A stretch of 24,630 nt of DNA from Amoebophrya sp. AT5.2 (GCA_005223375.1 RXOD01004294.1:1-24630), one strand, 5' to 3'. Positions 1 to 10,444 are shown, numbered from the stretch's first letter. Numbers and translations: made by a program. The notes: generated by a model not told the origin, from the letters alone.

Positions 1-204
1 GTCGGTTTGCTCGGTCATGAAAACTCATGCATCTCCAACTGAATCCATACAACGCTCCTGCGCACGAAACTGATTGTCGTGGTCCTCCTGTTCTCTTGCT
101 TCCAGCGCGTCGACAGTGGTGAATGAAAGGACGAAAGTGGTGACAAAATCCATCAAATTGAATCACCGAAACACGCTCCGCGATACGATATTGATTTTCT
201 GCAG
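1..204 (+). other. Probable intron (3' part) upstream of the first visible exon
   Basis: No reading frame here joins convincingly to the exon that follows. The stretch ends in a T-rich tract and TTTTCTGCAG, a normal 3' splice site, directly before the in-frame codons of the first exon at 205. I read it as the end of an intron whose donor lies outside the window or is not recognisable. A short exon inside it cannot be excluded. Confidence 0.45.
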
Positions 205-3200
205 GTGAAGTTTTACACGGCGGAGACAGTCGCGACGCTCTCCGACCAGTCGGCCGAGATGCGGGCGGATGTCCTGGAGGCTTGGGTCGAGACGCTGGAT
301 AATGACAACATTGAGCACGGCGCGAAGGTGCTCGCAAACGTGCTGACGACGGAAGCCGTGCACGCGGATATGACGCGCGCGCACGTGAACCAGGTGCTGG
401 ACGCGCTACGGGACCACGAAGATAAGTTCGCCGCGATCGGGGGGATCAGAGGTATTACTTAACCGATGTTTGTAGATGCACGTGCGCGTGGTGGCTCAGG
501 CTCTGCAACGACGTCGCTAGTAATTTACTACAGATAATGATACATAGAGGTACAAGTTTGGCGTGCGCGTGACCGTGAGGAGACCCACAGGAGCACTCTC
601 GAAGCGCGCTGCGGCGCGCAGATGTGCCTATAGTACGAGTGAAATGCACCAATGCTTAGCTACATCAGAGAAAAAAACTCAAAGTCTGATGAAAAAGAAC
701 TTTCCCACACAACTACACAGATATCGTCGCCGGTTTCAGTGGTGGGATTTCGCGGCCGCTGGACGACTTTCCGAGCAACGTGAACCGAAATTCGCGGCCA
801 TTGGACGACTTCCCCAGCAACGTGAATCGCAGAGACACGGAGGACGACGTTAGGGCCGCTACCGCCGATCCGAAGGTTGGGACGATGGATGGGGAAGAGC
901 GAATAAACCAGCAGGAGATCACCCTACAAAACCTCGCGCGGGAGGGAGGACAGATCATCAAGACGAAAGCCGCGGACACACTATTCCAGAGAATAAAAAA
1001 ACAGCAGACAGGGCAGCTGCAAAGTCTGTGGGGAGCGCAGGTACGCTAGTAGCCTCGTTTGTTTTGGCTGGCGTTTTCTTTATTTTACAGCGGTGGAGCT
1101 GCCAGCAAAAGTAAGTTGCGTTGCAGATGATTGAAGTCGGCGGTGCTCAAGTCGTTGTATCGATATGATCGAACGTTTAATTTGTCTCGGTGCCCACCTC
1201 TGCATCAGGTCACCTCCCTCCAGAAGGGCAACGACGACGCCAACGATGCCTTTTCTTCGCCCGACCTTCTCGAAATCAAGCACGAGCCCATCGACAAGCA
1301 CAACAAAAACGGGCCCCGGCAGATAAATCTCGAAGCCGTCGCAAAAGAGCCGGCAGACCAACATGCGGAAAATCTTTTGGCCGGATCGCGCCCGGGTGAA
1401 CAACAACAAAAACGCGGTAGCAAGGGCGGCGGAAAGAAAGCATCGCAGCCCGCGGGAGACCACACGAGTGGCGCCAATCACAGACTGCAGCGGACGTTTC
1501 TGGACCACGCCATCAACAAGATCGACGTGAAGAAGATCACGCATATCGAGCTGAAGAAGTGCGTGCAGGTGGTCGGCAAGCATTTGGAATCTAACGAGGG
1601 CATGAGCAAGATCGAGGACGCGGAGCAGTGTTTGAGGATTCAGCTGAACCAGAACAAGGACTGCACGGAGCTGTTCTCGAAGCCAGGGTACCTGGACGAC
1701 AACGCATTCATCTTCGCCCCCTCGAAAGTGTTCCTGTCCAATCCGGCGTACCTTCCGTATCTGCGGAACAGCAGCAACTACGTGTCGGCGTACGCTACCA
1801 AGAAACTAGACCAGGAAAAAAACCTGCCGCGGAAGGTGCCCGTGGAGGTAGTGACCGAAATGGTGGAGGTGCTGCAAAAACACCTCTCGGAGCTGGACGC
1901 GGAAAAGCAACTCGGAGCTGGAGCTGCAACGTCTTCCGCCGCTAGTACGGGGGAGAACAAGGGGGGAGAACAAGGACAAGGACAAGGAGGTGCAGCTGCT
2001 GGGGAGCAGAAGGACTTCTCACAGTTGAGGCACTGCGGGATCGAGATGGAGGAGCTGAAAAAGAAACTGGACTGGAGAGACGAGGAAAGCATGCGCTTCA
2101 AGATGTTTGGCTTTCTGGAGGAGTGTTTGTCGAACAACAAGATTCCCCAGCTCTTTTACCAGCCGAAGACGGTGTTTCTGCGGGAAACCCTGCGGCCGAT
2201 GATCTGCGTTTCCTACGCGGAGTCCACGGAGGAAGTGCCGCTGTTCGTGGACGACACTCAACGGCTCGCGGGCGTCGGCTTGAAAATGGCGACCGCGGCT
2301 GCGGCGGAACCGACGGACCCTGCAGCCGCTGGTGGTGCTGCCAACGGTGGAGCTGTGGCGTTGGGGGCGGGCACCAGCGTCGTAGCGCAGGCCGCAGCGG
2401 TGATCCATCGGGGAACGTCCGGCGGCGGAGGGGGGGACCCGCTCAACCTGCAAATAGGCGGCAGCAGCTCGAGCACGGGGCCTGGTGCAGCACCAGCAGG
2501 AGAGGAGGTCGGCGCTCCAGCAGCTGCCTCTGCCGACCCGCTCCCCAATGGCGCGGCGACGGAGCAGTATCAGAAATCGAAAGCGAGCATTGAGCACCTC
2601 TTCTCCGACGCCAGCAAGCAGAATCTGCACACTGCGGGCGGGTTTTTCGTGAATCCGTTCGAGGAGCTTTGTTTGCTCGCGCTGCGCAAGATCAAGCAAA
2701 ACCACCGGAACGGGCGGCTGGAGGACCGCGTGCTTCTGCCCCTGATCCTGCAGTGTAAGTACAAGGTCACGGACGTGAACTACGCGCTGAACGCCGAGGT
2801 GTTCTGGAGCTACGACGGGAACTGCGAGGTCTTGTTCCGCAACCACGAGGGGCAGCAGCAGCACCCCGACCCGCTGCCGGAGAACGCGCTGCCGCACTAC
2901 CTGCACCAGCAGATCACCCGCGAGATCAAAAAAGCCGGCGCCTCCTGCAAGGTGAACGTGTTGACCCACGTGCTGAACTGGCACCGCAAGTCGCAGCTGT
3001 TCAAGACCCACGGCTACTTCAAGGCGGTTTTACAAAAGATGGGGGAGCTGTTCTACGACCCCGCGCATTTGTATTTAAAGGCGCAGATCGACCCGCTGGT
3101 GGAGTGGCCGTCGTCGCGGATGGGGCGGCTGTTCAACCAGCAGCTGTCGGCGCGGCAGCGCGAAGACCTGGTGAAGGAGCAGATCACGCAGATATCGCGG

Positions 3201-4475
3201 GAGCGCATCGACCTGCAGGTGGAGGGCGCCGAGATCATGCTGAAGCGGCAGATCATGGGCTGGGTGATCGCGAAGGGGGGGAGCGTGCCCGTGCAGGAAA
3301 TGGCGGTGTTTTTATCCCGACTGAACATCGAGTCGGTGGAAGTGGCCATGGAGGAGCCCTACGGACTCGGAAAATTACTGATCGTCCCCGGGGAGCGGCT
3401 GTTCCTCCGGGAAGCCGGGGACTCCAGAAAAATTTCCGCGGAGCAGAAGCAGGCGTTCGCCGTGAACGAGCAGGTGCTGGTCGCGAGCGGCATTTCGGAG
3501 GAGGTTTTGTGTTCGTTTACACGGATACTGGCAGAGCACGGGGGCAGCCTGCTGCTCGAGGAGCTGCATAAAGCGACGATCGAGCAGAAGGTGCTGCAGG
3601 GGGCGCTGGAGCTGGAGCAAGTGAGAAACGTGTGCGCGCGGTACGAAAAAATCTTCTACGAACCGGGGACTGTGTTCCTGCAAGCGGCGTTGGACGACCT
3701 GCTGGAGGACTTCCCCGGCAGCACGTGCAAATACCTCCACTGGGGAGCGCCCGCCCCCGCGGAAGGGGTCGCGGCTGGGGTAAAAAAACGTCCTGCGTCG
3801 CCAGCCGGAGGGCCGTCGTCCGGTAGCAAGCTGAAACCAGACGGCCTTCTAGAGGCCTCCAACCTTCCCGCCACCGATCAAGGCGGACGGGCAGCTGATG
3901 CTGCTCCCGTGGACGACCTCGGCATCCAGATCCGGATAATCGGAGCAGGAGGGGCCGCGCCACCACCACCAGCAACAGCATCAGGCGGCCCCGACACCAA
4001 AAAACAGCGGACTTCTGCCGGCACTTCAACGAGCAAGACCGCGACGTCTGCCTCTGCCGCGGTCCCCGACTGGGTGAAGGTTCCCGCCGCCCGCGTGATT
4101 TTGGCGTCCTCCAAGCAGCCGGCGGTGGTCCGGGGAGAGGTCGAGGAGGCGAGGGTTGTCAACCCGACGACGCAGGAGGAGGAGACCCGGTTCCAGGTCG
4201 AGATCGAAATGTTGCACACGACATCGTCGAATCATGAAGATCTTCGGAGGATAGTTGCGGTCTCGGAGCTGCTGCCCGCAGCCGCGGAAGTAGGCGACAA
4301 AGTGAAAATCGTGGCGGGCCCCGAAAGAGGGCAATACGGGACCCTTATCGGCCTGCAGAAGGGAACGATGGCATCGGCGAAGACAACGGGAGTCGTGGAG
4401 CTCCTCGGGAAACGGTACGTGGACTTGCCGCTGGCGCAATTCGTCGTGATCGTGGACGAACTGCTGGTGCGATGA
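205..4475 (+). CDS. Large multi-domain protein with repeated helical modules and C-terminal KOW motif, 5' partial
   Basis: Three exons fit by splice site and phase: 205-451, 721-1040 and 1209-4475. The introns 452-720 (GTATTA...CACAG, phase 1) and 1041-1208 (GTACGC...ATCAG, phase 0) are both GT-AG. The joined frame gives 1277 visible residues, ends in TGA, and has no ATG that must be the start; GTG at 205 is just the first codon after an acceptor. Exon 3 holds about six divergent modules of 75-95 residues, at roughly nt 1485-1770, 1791-2199, 2571-2862, 2886-3106, 3159-3425 and 3456-3720. Most end in an aromatic/Pro/VFL signature such as LFYQPKTVFLRE, LFYDPAHLYLKA or IFYEPGTVFLQA. Ala/Gly/Ser-rich linkers separate some of them (nt 1915-2000, 2290-2560, 3730-4060). 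Near residues 1217-1245 (nt 4290-4380) VGDKVKIVAGPERGQYGTLI is a good KOW motif, seen in RNA- or ribosome-binding SH3-like barrels. The modules have the rhythm of helix-turn-helix units (IxxxGGSVxxxxLxxxL) and might be LOTUS/winged-helix-like; this is a guess. No known family is recognised with confidence. Confidence 0.75.
452..720 (+). other. Intron between exons 1 and 2 of the repeat/KOW gene
   Basis: The donor GAG|GTATTA and acceptor CACACAACTACACAG|ATA give a 269-nt phase-1 intron. Joining 451 to 721 keeps one open frame (…GGIR-D-IVAGFSGG…). Exon 2 has no in-frame ATG upstream of its conserved peptide repeat, so it needs an upstream exon. Confidence 0.6.
750..833 (+). repeat. Two tandem 42-nt coding repeats, peptide SRPLDDFPSNVNR-N/R
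   Basis: Two adjacent 14-codon units (750-791 and 792-833) lie inside exon 2 of the repeat/KOW gene. They encode the same 13 residues, SRPLDDFPSNVNR, and then N in the first copy and R in the second. Six of the eight nucleotide differences are synonymous (CCG/CCA, CTG/TTG, TTT/TTC, CCG/CCC, AAC/AAT, CGA/CGC). This supports the frame as coding although it has no local ATG. Confidence 0.85.
1041..1208 (+). other. Intron between exons 2 and 3 of the repeat/KOW gene
   Basis: This phase-0 intron is 168 nt long, GCGCAG|GTACGC to GCATCAG|GTCACC. Both flanks read CAG|GT. The intron length is a multiple of three but it has an in-frame TAG at 1047, so retention would truncate the protein. Confidence 0.75.
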
Positions 4476-5319
4476 CGGACGGCGGGCATCTAAGTACCCG
4501 ATGGGACTGCGATCATCTTGGCCGTGGTCTGCGCCGCCCGTAGCGACGATGTACTGTGTCTCTGTGCTGTCGGCTACGCCTGTGCGGCAGTGTGCTCACC
4601 CGCTGGTGTTGCTATGTCCGGTTTCTCACTGCTATAGAATCTTCACGATGACGTTGACGACATGGTCACGAATTCACTCTCGCGAGATGACAGGAGCTCA
4701 CATGGAACGCATCACGCTCGTCACGTTGATCACAATAAACTAGCGAACAGAGCATGTTGGCCCATTCATTGAGGAGATGAGGCCGAATGCAGCGGTGGCT
4801 CCCTGAGCGGCGCCGTTGCTGATAGGGATAAGTACTGTATACATCATGCATGGCTGCCTGACAGCAGCACAAGCGACGACAGAGCATCATCAACTGCAAA
4901 TCCGACACCGGCAGCGCGGCAACATAAGTACTATTGTTCCCTGTTTACTGCGTCGTGAGGTTCGACCGGTCTTTGCATCGACCGCCATATTTATGATGCA
5001 CGTGCTTTGGTGTACTTCGAAAAATATCACAACAATCAATCGGTGTTGAAGAGCGAAGGTCAGTTGTCGGGGTGCTGGGTTCTTTCAGGGCTACATTTCC
5101 TTTGTCGCACGACGTCTGCTCGAGCGAGGCTGAGGGACTGCTGTCATCACGTAGAGAATGTAGATGTAATTTACTAGGTAAGTAGATGAAAGGCCAAGGC
5201 GTAGACAACCACGACAAACTTCTAGAGCCGCGACAACGACAACTGCGACAACGTCATACAGTAGAAATTAAGTAATACGAATCAAAAGCATAAAAAAGAA
5301 ACGCGATGCTGTGCTGGCG
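4476..5319. other. Intergenic region with a possible polyadenylation signal
   Basis: This 844-bp stretch has only short, unsupported reading frames. An AATAAA hexamer lies at 4734-4739, about 260 nt after the stop of the upstream gene. I see no RNA gene or repeat. It holds the presumed 3' end of the upstream gene and the promoter and leader of the next. Confidence 0.5.
4734..4739 (+). promoter_or_regulatory. Possible polyadenylation hexamer AATAAA
   Basis: A canonical AATAAA lies about 260 nt downstream of the repeat/KOW gene's stop. A single hexamer is weak evidence, and some protist groups do not use this signal. Confidence 0.25.
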
Positions 5320-7430
5320 ATGAAGCGAGCTTCTGGCTCCGTTCGTGATCGCGCCGGCGGCGACAGCCGCACAGCGAAGAAGAAGTCCGCTTCCGGGCAG
5401 CAGGGAAGTCGCACGCCGGGCGGCCGCAGCAGTTCTGGGGTGGTGGCGGAACAAGAACAAGATAAAGCAAGAATAAGAAATAGTTCCGCCACGGCGTCCT
5501 CGCCAACGGCTGCTGCGAAGGCCAAATCCATAGCAGGGAAGGCGGCCTCGACGTTGACCGCGTCGCTCAAGAAAACAATCGGACGCAGCGGAGGTGGCCC
5601 GTCACCAGGTGGTCCATTCGGCCGAAAAGGCAGTCGACGCGGGGAGAGCAGCGGATCGGGAACCTCTTCCGCTTCGTCCGCAACTTCTCGCGCCGTCACC
5701 ACTGGTCGCGCTCTCGCAAGCGCTTTCGCTTTCTACGACGAAGACGAGGCGGCGGATGAAGGAGCCACGAACTTTCATCCCGGACGAGGGAGCAGACCTC
5801 GACCCGAGCTGAATTTGAACCTCGACCTCCTCGACGACGAAGTAGATTTTGAAGATGACAGCTGCAGTGAGAGTGATGACGAGCCGCCGTTTAAGCCCGA
5901 CTGGATCAAGATTTTGGAGGCCCTCGCTTCTTGGTTGTCGCTGCTGTTTCTGATTTACATCAATCAGGAAACTCTCAAGATTAATCGGAAACAGATGGCT
6001 GCGCCGATTGCCAACGACTTAGTGGACCGCGTCTTCGGCAAAAGTCTGGACAATTTGGATCTGTTGGAGGACTTGTTTGCGGAAGTCAAGAAGGAAGCAG
6101 CATTTGGGTTGGGAGGCTTTGGCGGCATCGGGGTCGTCCTGCGGGAAATGGAAAAGGAGGAGCAGGAGGCGAAGCTTCGGGCGGTGGAAATAGAGGCGGA
6201 AAATGAAAGGCAAGAAAGGAGGACGAGGAGCGGGGGTGAAGATGAGGTCATGTCCCCCAAACAAGCTCCTGCAGGCGGGGATGCGTCTGGGTCTGGTGGT
6301 GGCGGGCGTGATCAAAATAGCGCGGTGGAAAATTTGCCAGTATACCTTTCCCTCGCCGGCTTTGCTGCGGAAGAGGCGGCAGAATCAGTAATAGTATCAG
6401 GCGAAAGCCGACGGGATCGGCTAGGCAATAACGATTCCTCGGAATCAAAGTCGAACACAAGAAGAAGTTCGAAGGTTGCAACGAGCGCAGGAATTACCCG
6501 AACCGCCGCCGCGAAGGCTGTGCTCACGTCTGCTGCGGTCTCCAATCTGTACGCGGTCCGGTACCTTGAGTTGCGGCTGACGAAGCACCCCCGCGGTGTA
6601 GAGCTGCACCACGCGCGGCGGTCGCTTTCCCAGCTCCTGGTGCAGATCGAGCTCTACTTCCGCTTCCACCTCCTTATGGTCGGACCAGTGTTAGGGGCGC
6701 AGGTAGGGAAGTAAGCGTAAGCCGGTGGGAGGGAGAGAAAGGTCATGAAAGGGCAGGAACTAGCATGTAGCATGATGATGGTACTATTTCTGCTAGGGCT
6801 AGAACCTCAAAGAAGGGCAAAAGAGAGCGACTTCTGGCGTCGCGGTTCATTGTTAGCTGCAGAGTGGAATGTGTCTGTGTCAGGCTTGCTGCCGACCGCG
6901 GAACCGGTGGAAAGCCGCCTTCTCTCCTAGTGCCGACCACCTCTTCTTACTCTTAGAGCAGCATTAACCTGTTACTCTTAGGGCAATCGTCAAAGGGGAC
7001 GAGGGGGACCCCGAAGAGCCCCCTAAAAAAGTATAATATTCCAACCTTACCGCTTAGCCACTTAGCACCTGGTCCCGCCATACTCCTACCCGAGTCCTAC
7101 AAAACGCAACTACCGCCGAAAGAGTTTCTGGAGCGCTTTTTGCAACTGGTGGAGCCGCTGGACGCTTACCACCGATTGCTGGACAAACGCCCGCTGAACA
7201 GCGTGTTCGCGTGGATTAAACGGGAATACCAATTCTACGAACACGACGAGGAAGAACAACTGGGACTCCACGATGCAGGAACAGGCGGAGGACGTGGAGA
7301 CGGAGAGGAGAAAGAGAATGAGATCAAGAATCTGTGGCAGAAGTACCGGCTCCCCCGCACCTATGAAGAGGCGATTGATAGGGTCAAAGACCTAAAGCCG
7401 GCGCTGCTACCCTCGCTGCCGTTTTACTGA
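5320..7430 (+). CDS. Unrecognised membrane-anchored protein with low-complexity N-terminus, two exons
   Basis: ATG at 5320 is the first in-frame ATG; the codon at 5311 is a GTG. The best model joins 5320-6710 (donor GTAAGC) to 7058-7430 (acceptor CGCTTAG), phase 2, giving 587 residues. Residues 1-150 are rich in Ser, Gly, Ala and Lys. An acidic stretch (about 165-190) precedes one hydrophobic helix at about 198-216 (ILEALASWLSLLFLIYI). Charged, coiled-coil-like sequence rich in Glu, Arg and Lys follows (about 255-310), then a helical segment around 395-460. The second exon encodes LPESYKTQLPPKEFLERFLQ and a WIKREYQFYEHDEEE stretch, and ends in TGA at 7430. The donor at 6703 and other acceptors (6996, 7004) would also keep the frame, so the junction is uncertain. 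The second exon has no good ATG of its own, which favours the join. I do not recognise a family. Confidence 0.6.
6711..7057 (+). other. Probable intron with duplicated TTACTCTTAG acceptor-like sequences
   Basis: The donor GGGAA|GTAAGC is strong. Three pyrimidine-rich AG sites follow: TTACTCTTAG at 6947-6956, the same decamer again at 6972-6981, and ACCGCTTAG ending at 7057. Only the last was found to fit the chosen donor in phase with good sequence. The 5' end of the downstream exon is therefore approximate. Confidence 0.45.
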
Positions 7431-7907
7431 AGCAAAGAAACAAATAGTCACTCGATACGTCGCAGATAAAGCAGTCGAAGAAAGGTAGTCAGCTTTGGCG
7501 ACTCGTCCGATTCCGATCGACGTGCGCCACCGCGGCCGCGCGGCGGCGAGTAGATGCACCCTAGCTACATGAAACTACCAGCAAACTCGTCGGAGGATTC
7601 TGCACATCAAGCACACCAGATACAGACTCAAATCGGTATTAAAGATCTTTGCTGCGAACAAGATCCTAGTCCTACGTCTACGTGGCTTGGCCGCTCATTC
7701 ACACGATCCCGGTTCAACCTCGTGATCGTGTACGCTGGCTACTTTTTGAAGAATGATCTTCGATCTGGATCTGCCACGACCACAATCGATCACACGATGC
7801 CAGGACAACTCAGACTTTTTTTGTAAACGCGGCCTACTAGCACTAGCAGGGAGTTGTCGGATTACCAGCATAACCACATTCTTTAAATCCGTATCGTCCA
7901 AAGAGCA
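7431..7907. other. Intergenic region, no gene seen
   Basis: This 477-bp stretch separates the stop of the membrane-protein gene from the ATG of DPH5. Its short reading frames resemble no known protein and are not maintained. I find no tRNA, repeat or clear AATAAA. Confidence 0.5.
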
Positions 7908-8978
7908 ATGCTTTCTCTCGTCGGCCTCGGTCTCGGCAGTCCGGACGACGTGACTATCCGCGGGAAGAAGGCCATCGAGGCCGCCGACGTTCTTTTCCTC
8001 GACTCCTACACTGCAATCCTGCCGTTGAACAAGAAGAGTGACGAGGATGATGCCTCTTCTGCCTCTATCGAACAGGTCTCCGTTTCTGGTTTCCACCAGC
8101 TCCAGGACAGCTACCCCGGGAAAAGACTTGTTCTCGCGGACCGTGAGCTGGTCGAGTCCGCGACGGAAATTTTCGCGGAATTGAAGACGGGCAAAAAGGT
8201 GGCTTTTCTCGTGGTGGGCGACCCGCTGTGCGCGACCACGCACACGGACCTGATTTTGCGCTGCCGGCAGAGGGGATTCGCCTACGAGGTGGTGCACAAC
8301 GCGTCGATCATGAACGCGATTTCTTCCTGCGGCCTGCAGCTGTACCGCTTCGGCGAGACGATCAGCGTCCCGTTCTGGACCGAGAAGTGGCGGCCGGACT
8401 CCTTCTACGACAAGCTGGTCGCGAACAGGAACAGCCAGAACAGCCACACGCTCTGCCTCCTCGACATCCAGGTAAAGGAGCGGTCGGAGGAGAACATGCG
8501 GAAAGGCATCATGAACGTGTTCGAGCCGCCGAGGTTTATGTCCGTGAGAGACGCGCTCCATCAACTTCGCCAGATCGCGATCAACCGGTTTTGCAATACG
8601 GTGCGCGAAAACCACGGAGCCTCGTCGAAGGGAGGCGCTGGAGGTGCTGCTGCCAATCCTATCACCCCCGACAGTGAAGGCGTGAAGCGAGCACTGGGGG
8701 AAGAAGCGTGGCTGGTGAACGAGAAGAATTTAGTCGGAGTGGCTCGGATAGGGGCGGCGGACCAGAAGATCGCGGTGGGGACACTGTGGGAACTGATGGA
8801 GTACGACTTCGGAGGGCCGCTGCACGCTCTAGTAGTGCCCGCGAAGGAGCTGCACGAGTGCGAAGAGGAATTCTTGGACGAGTTCCGCATTTCTGCTGGT
8901 GGAAGTTGTAAAAATCCGGCTTCGGCTTCGGGCTGTACAAGTTCTTGTGCCGCGGGGGGCAGAAATGGGGGGGCGTGA
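7908..8978 (+). CDS. DPH5: Diphthine methyl ester synthase (diphthamide biosynthesis methyltransferase)
   Basis: DPH5 uses S-adenosylmethionine to methylate the modified histidine of translation elongation factor 2, a step of diphthamide synthesis in the cytosol. The 356-residue product starts MLSLVGLGLGSPDDVTIRG, the typical N-terminus of this tetrapyrrole-methylase-fold family. It keeps the SAM-site stretch VVGDPLCATTHTDL (from about residue 102; GDP at 104-106). It also keeps HNASIMNAISSCGLQLYRFG, FWTEKWRPDSFYDK, HTLCLLDIQVKE and the late VARIGAADQKIAVGTL. Most eukaryotic homologues have about 285 residues. The excess lies in an insertion around residues 40-58, a Gly/Ala-rich insertion around 243-260, and a C-terminal tail after EEFLDEF. 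No intron is needed. The tail could be a retained 3' extension or simply species-specific. Confidence 0.95.
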   Translation: MLSLVGLGLGSPDDVTIRGKKAIEAADVLFLDSYTAILPLNKKSDEDDASSASIEQVSVSGFHQLQDSYPGKRLVLADRELVESATEIFAELKTGKKVAFLVVGDPLCATTHTDLILRCRQRGFAYEVVHNASIMNAISSCGLQLYRFGETISVPFWTEKWRPDSFYDKLVANRNSQNSHTLCLLDIQVKERSEENMRKGIMNVFEPPRFMSVRDALHQLRQIAINRFCNTVRENHGASSKGGAGGAAANPITPDSEGVKRALGEEAWLVNEKNLVGVARIGAADQKIAVGTLWELMEYDFGGPLHALVVPAKELHECEEEFLDEFRISAGGSCKNPASASGCTSSCAAGGRNGGA

Positions 8979-9107
8979 GGACCGCGGCGGGCCCTAGGAG
9001 AGGTCGTCGAAGTAGGAGGACATAAAATAGATTCTTCCTGTGTTGAAGTTGAACATTAACTCCAGCTCCACGACGTGCCGCGACGCAGGTTTGTTACTCA
9101 AATGCAC

Positions 9108-9122
9108 TGCGCCTGAGGCGCA
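9108..9122. repeat. 15-nt palindrome TGCGCCTGAGGCGCA
   Basis: Seven-base arms pair perfectly around a central G. The core GCCTGAGGC fits the GCCNNNGGC form bound by animal AP-2 factors, but nothing shows that such a factor acts here. The site is about 130 nt after the DPH5 stop and could instead be a 3'-UTR hairpin. Confidence 0.5.
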
Positions 9123-9156
9123 AATCCAAGTTTTTCGATGACGGTGACGCGCCAAA

Positions 9157-9162
9157 AATAAA
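9157..9162 (+). promoter_or_regulatory. Possible polyadenylation hexamer AATAAA
   Basis: A canonical hexamer lies about 180 nt downstream of the DPH5 stop codon, a plausible distance for a 3' UTR. It is weak evidence alone. Confidence 0.25.
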
Positions 9163-9615
9163 CTGAAAATGACTCGAGCCATTGGAGGTAAAAAGAAGTT
9201 CTCTTCTGGTTGTTTTATACCACGATAAAAACGATCTTCGCAGCCACCTCGAGAGATCACGACAGTGACTACGAATGACAAAGCGAGTGATATGATTTAA
9301 TGTCGCGAGACCGAGCCAGAGCGAGGCGCCAACTACGTCGTCGTCGAACTACTAGCTTGATATAGTACAACAACTTAATCGAAGACGAGTGAGAAGGACG
9401 AGACGGGCTCGTTTAGTCCCGCCGTTCGTCTTCGTTTGTTCTTCGGTTCGTTTGGCGTCCAGATACCGGCAGCTTTGCACTTGCAGCACGAATTTCAATT
9501 TTTTATTTTAAAACACGCTAGTACGACGGTAGGAACGATGAAGGTCGGCGCTCCAGCTCCTGCGTGCAGCGTGCTGGCAGAATAATATTTTTTTTACGAC
9601 CTTGTCGGAACAACG

Positions 9616-10444
9616 ATGAACGCCGGACAGAGAAAAGCGTTCAGTAAGTCCCGGAGGCGGACGAAGGATGAAGTCCCGGCGCAGCAGCAGGACATCAGAG
9701 TAGAAAAGCCTTTGACAAGTCCCGCAACTCACGGTCTCAGTGTCAGGGCCGCTGCACGGCAGCCAGAAGTAGAGGAAAAGATCGCAGAAGAGGAGGACGG
9801 TCGTGCTGAGTCCCCCGAAGAACCGGCGAATTATGAGGACGAGGAGGACAATCACAATGGCGACGAAGACGAAGAGGAAGATGGTGAGGAGGACCAGCCG
9901 CTCTCCTTCAGCATCGAGCTCTACGCGCTTAAGAACCTAACGCCGACCGTTCTTGTTCCTTCTGGTCAGTCCCTCTACGTGCGTACCTGGGTGGAGAACG
10001 CAGCGGGGCGTGTTCTCTTCTACGACACTGCGGCTTCGAGGGTGGACGCCTCCACGGGTACGTGCCGCTTGCGGCTGCCCGCGGAGGAACTACAAGAAAA
10101 CGATAACGACGAAGATCCCTTCTTAGTGGTCGTGGATGATCCCGCGGACTGCGCCGCACTTGCGGGGAAGCTGGTTCGACTCTCGGTGCACGTGAAGAAG
10201 AAGGGCTTAGAGGACCTGGACAACGACGTGTCGAAGGACGAGTGCCTGGGCGTTGCGCAAATGGAAGTGCCCGACGGCGATGACGCGGCGCAAATGGCAG
10301 CGATGGGATGCGGGAAGATGCAAATGCTGACGCTCACGGCACCAGGAGGCCGCAATGAAAAACAACAGTCGCCGGGAGAAGTGGAGGTCCTTTCTCTACG
10401 ACCTACATTCATACTAACTCTAACATACGTACCCTGGATAACTT
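9616..10444 (+). CDS. C2-like domain protein, first exon
   Basis: ATG at 9616 opens a frame whose residues 1-95 are charged and disordered and end in a long Glu/Asp tract. Residues about 97-275 look like a C2-type beta sandwich. The strand-like segments are FSIELYALKNL, QSLYVRTWVEN, KLVRLSVHVKKKG, ECLGVAQMEVPD and a closing FILTLTYVPW. C2 domains bind membranes, often through Ca2+, or proteins; I cannot see a clear set of Ca2+-binding aspartates. Unspliced, the frame stops at 10518 (300 residues). However, a strong GTGAGT donor at 10445 falls just after the last strand. It fits in phase 1 with the acceptor at 12812 of the His/Lys/Ser-rich exon, and I favour that join. If the join is wrong, the gene ends at 10518. 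The C2 assignment is by strand pattern only. Confidence 0.6.

Larger units (their letters stand above)
8979..9615. other. Intergenic region with palindrome and possible polyadenylation signal
   Basis: This 637-bp stretch between DPH5 and the C2-domain gene has no supported reading frame. It contains AATAAA at 9157-9162, about 180 nt after the DPH5 stop. It also contains a 15-nt palindrome at 9108-9122 and a weak inverted repeat between about 9379-9407 and 9411-9436. Confidence 0.5.

Noticed and set aside
780..1049. GTG at 780 as a start codon
   Set aside because: The frame continues upstream through the tandem peptide repeat to an acceptor at 720, so GTG 780 is an internal valine.
2019..3011. 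330-residue minus-strand reading frame
   Set aside because: It is antisense to the repeat/KOW gene and has no independent protein features.
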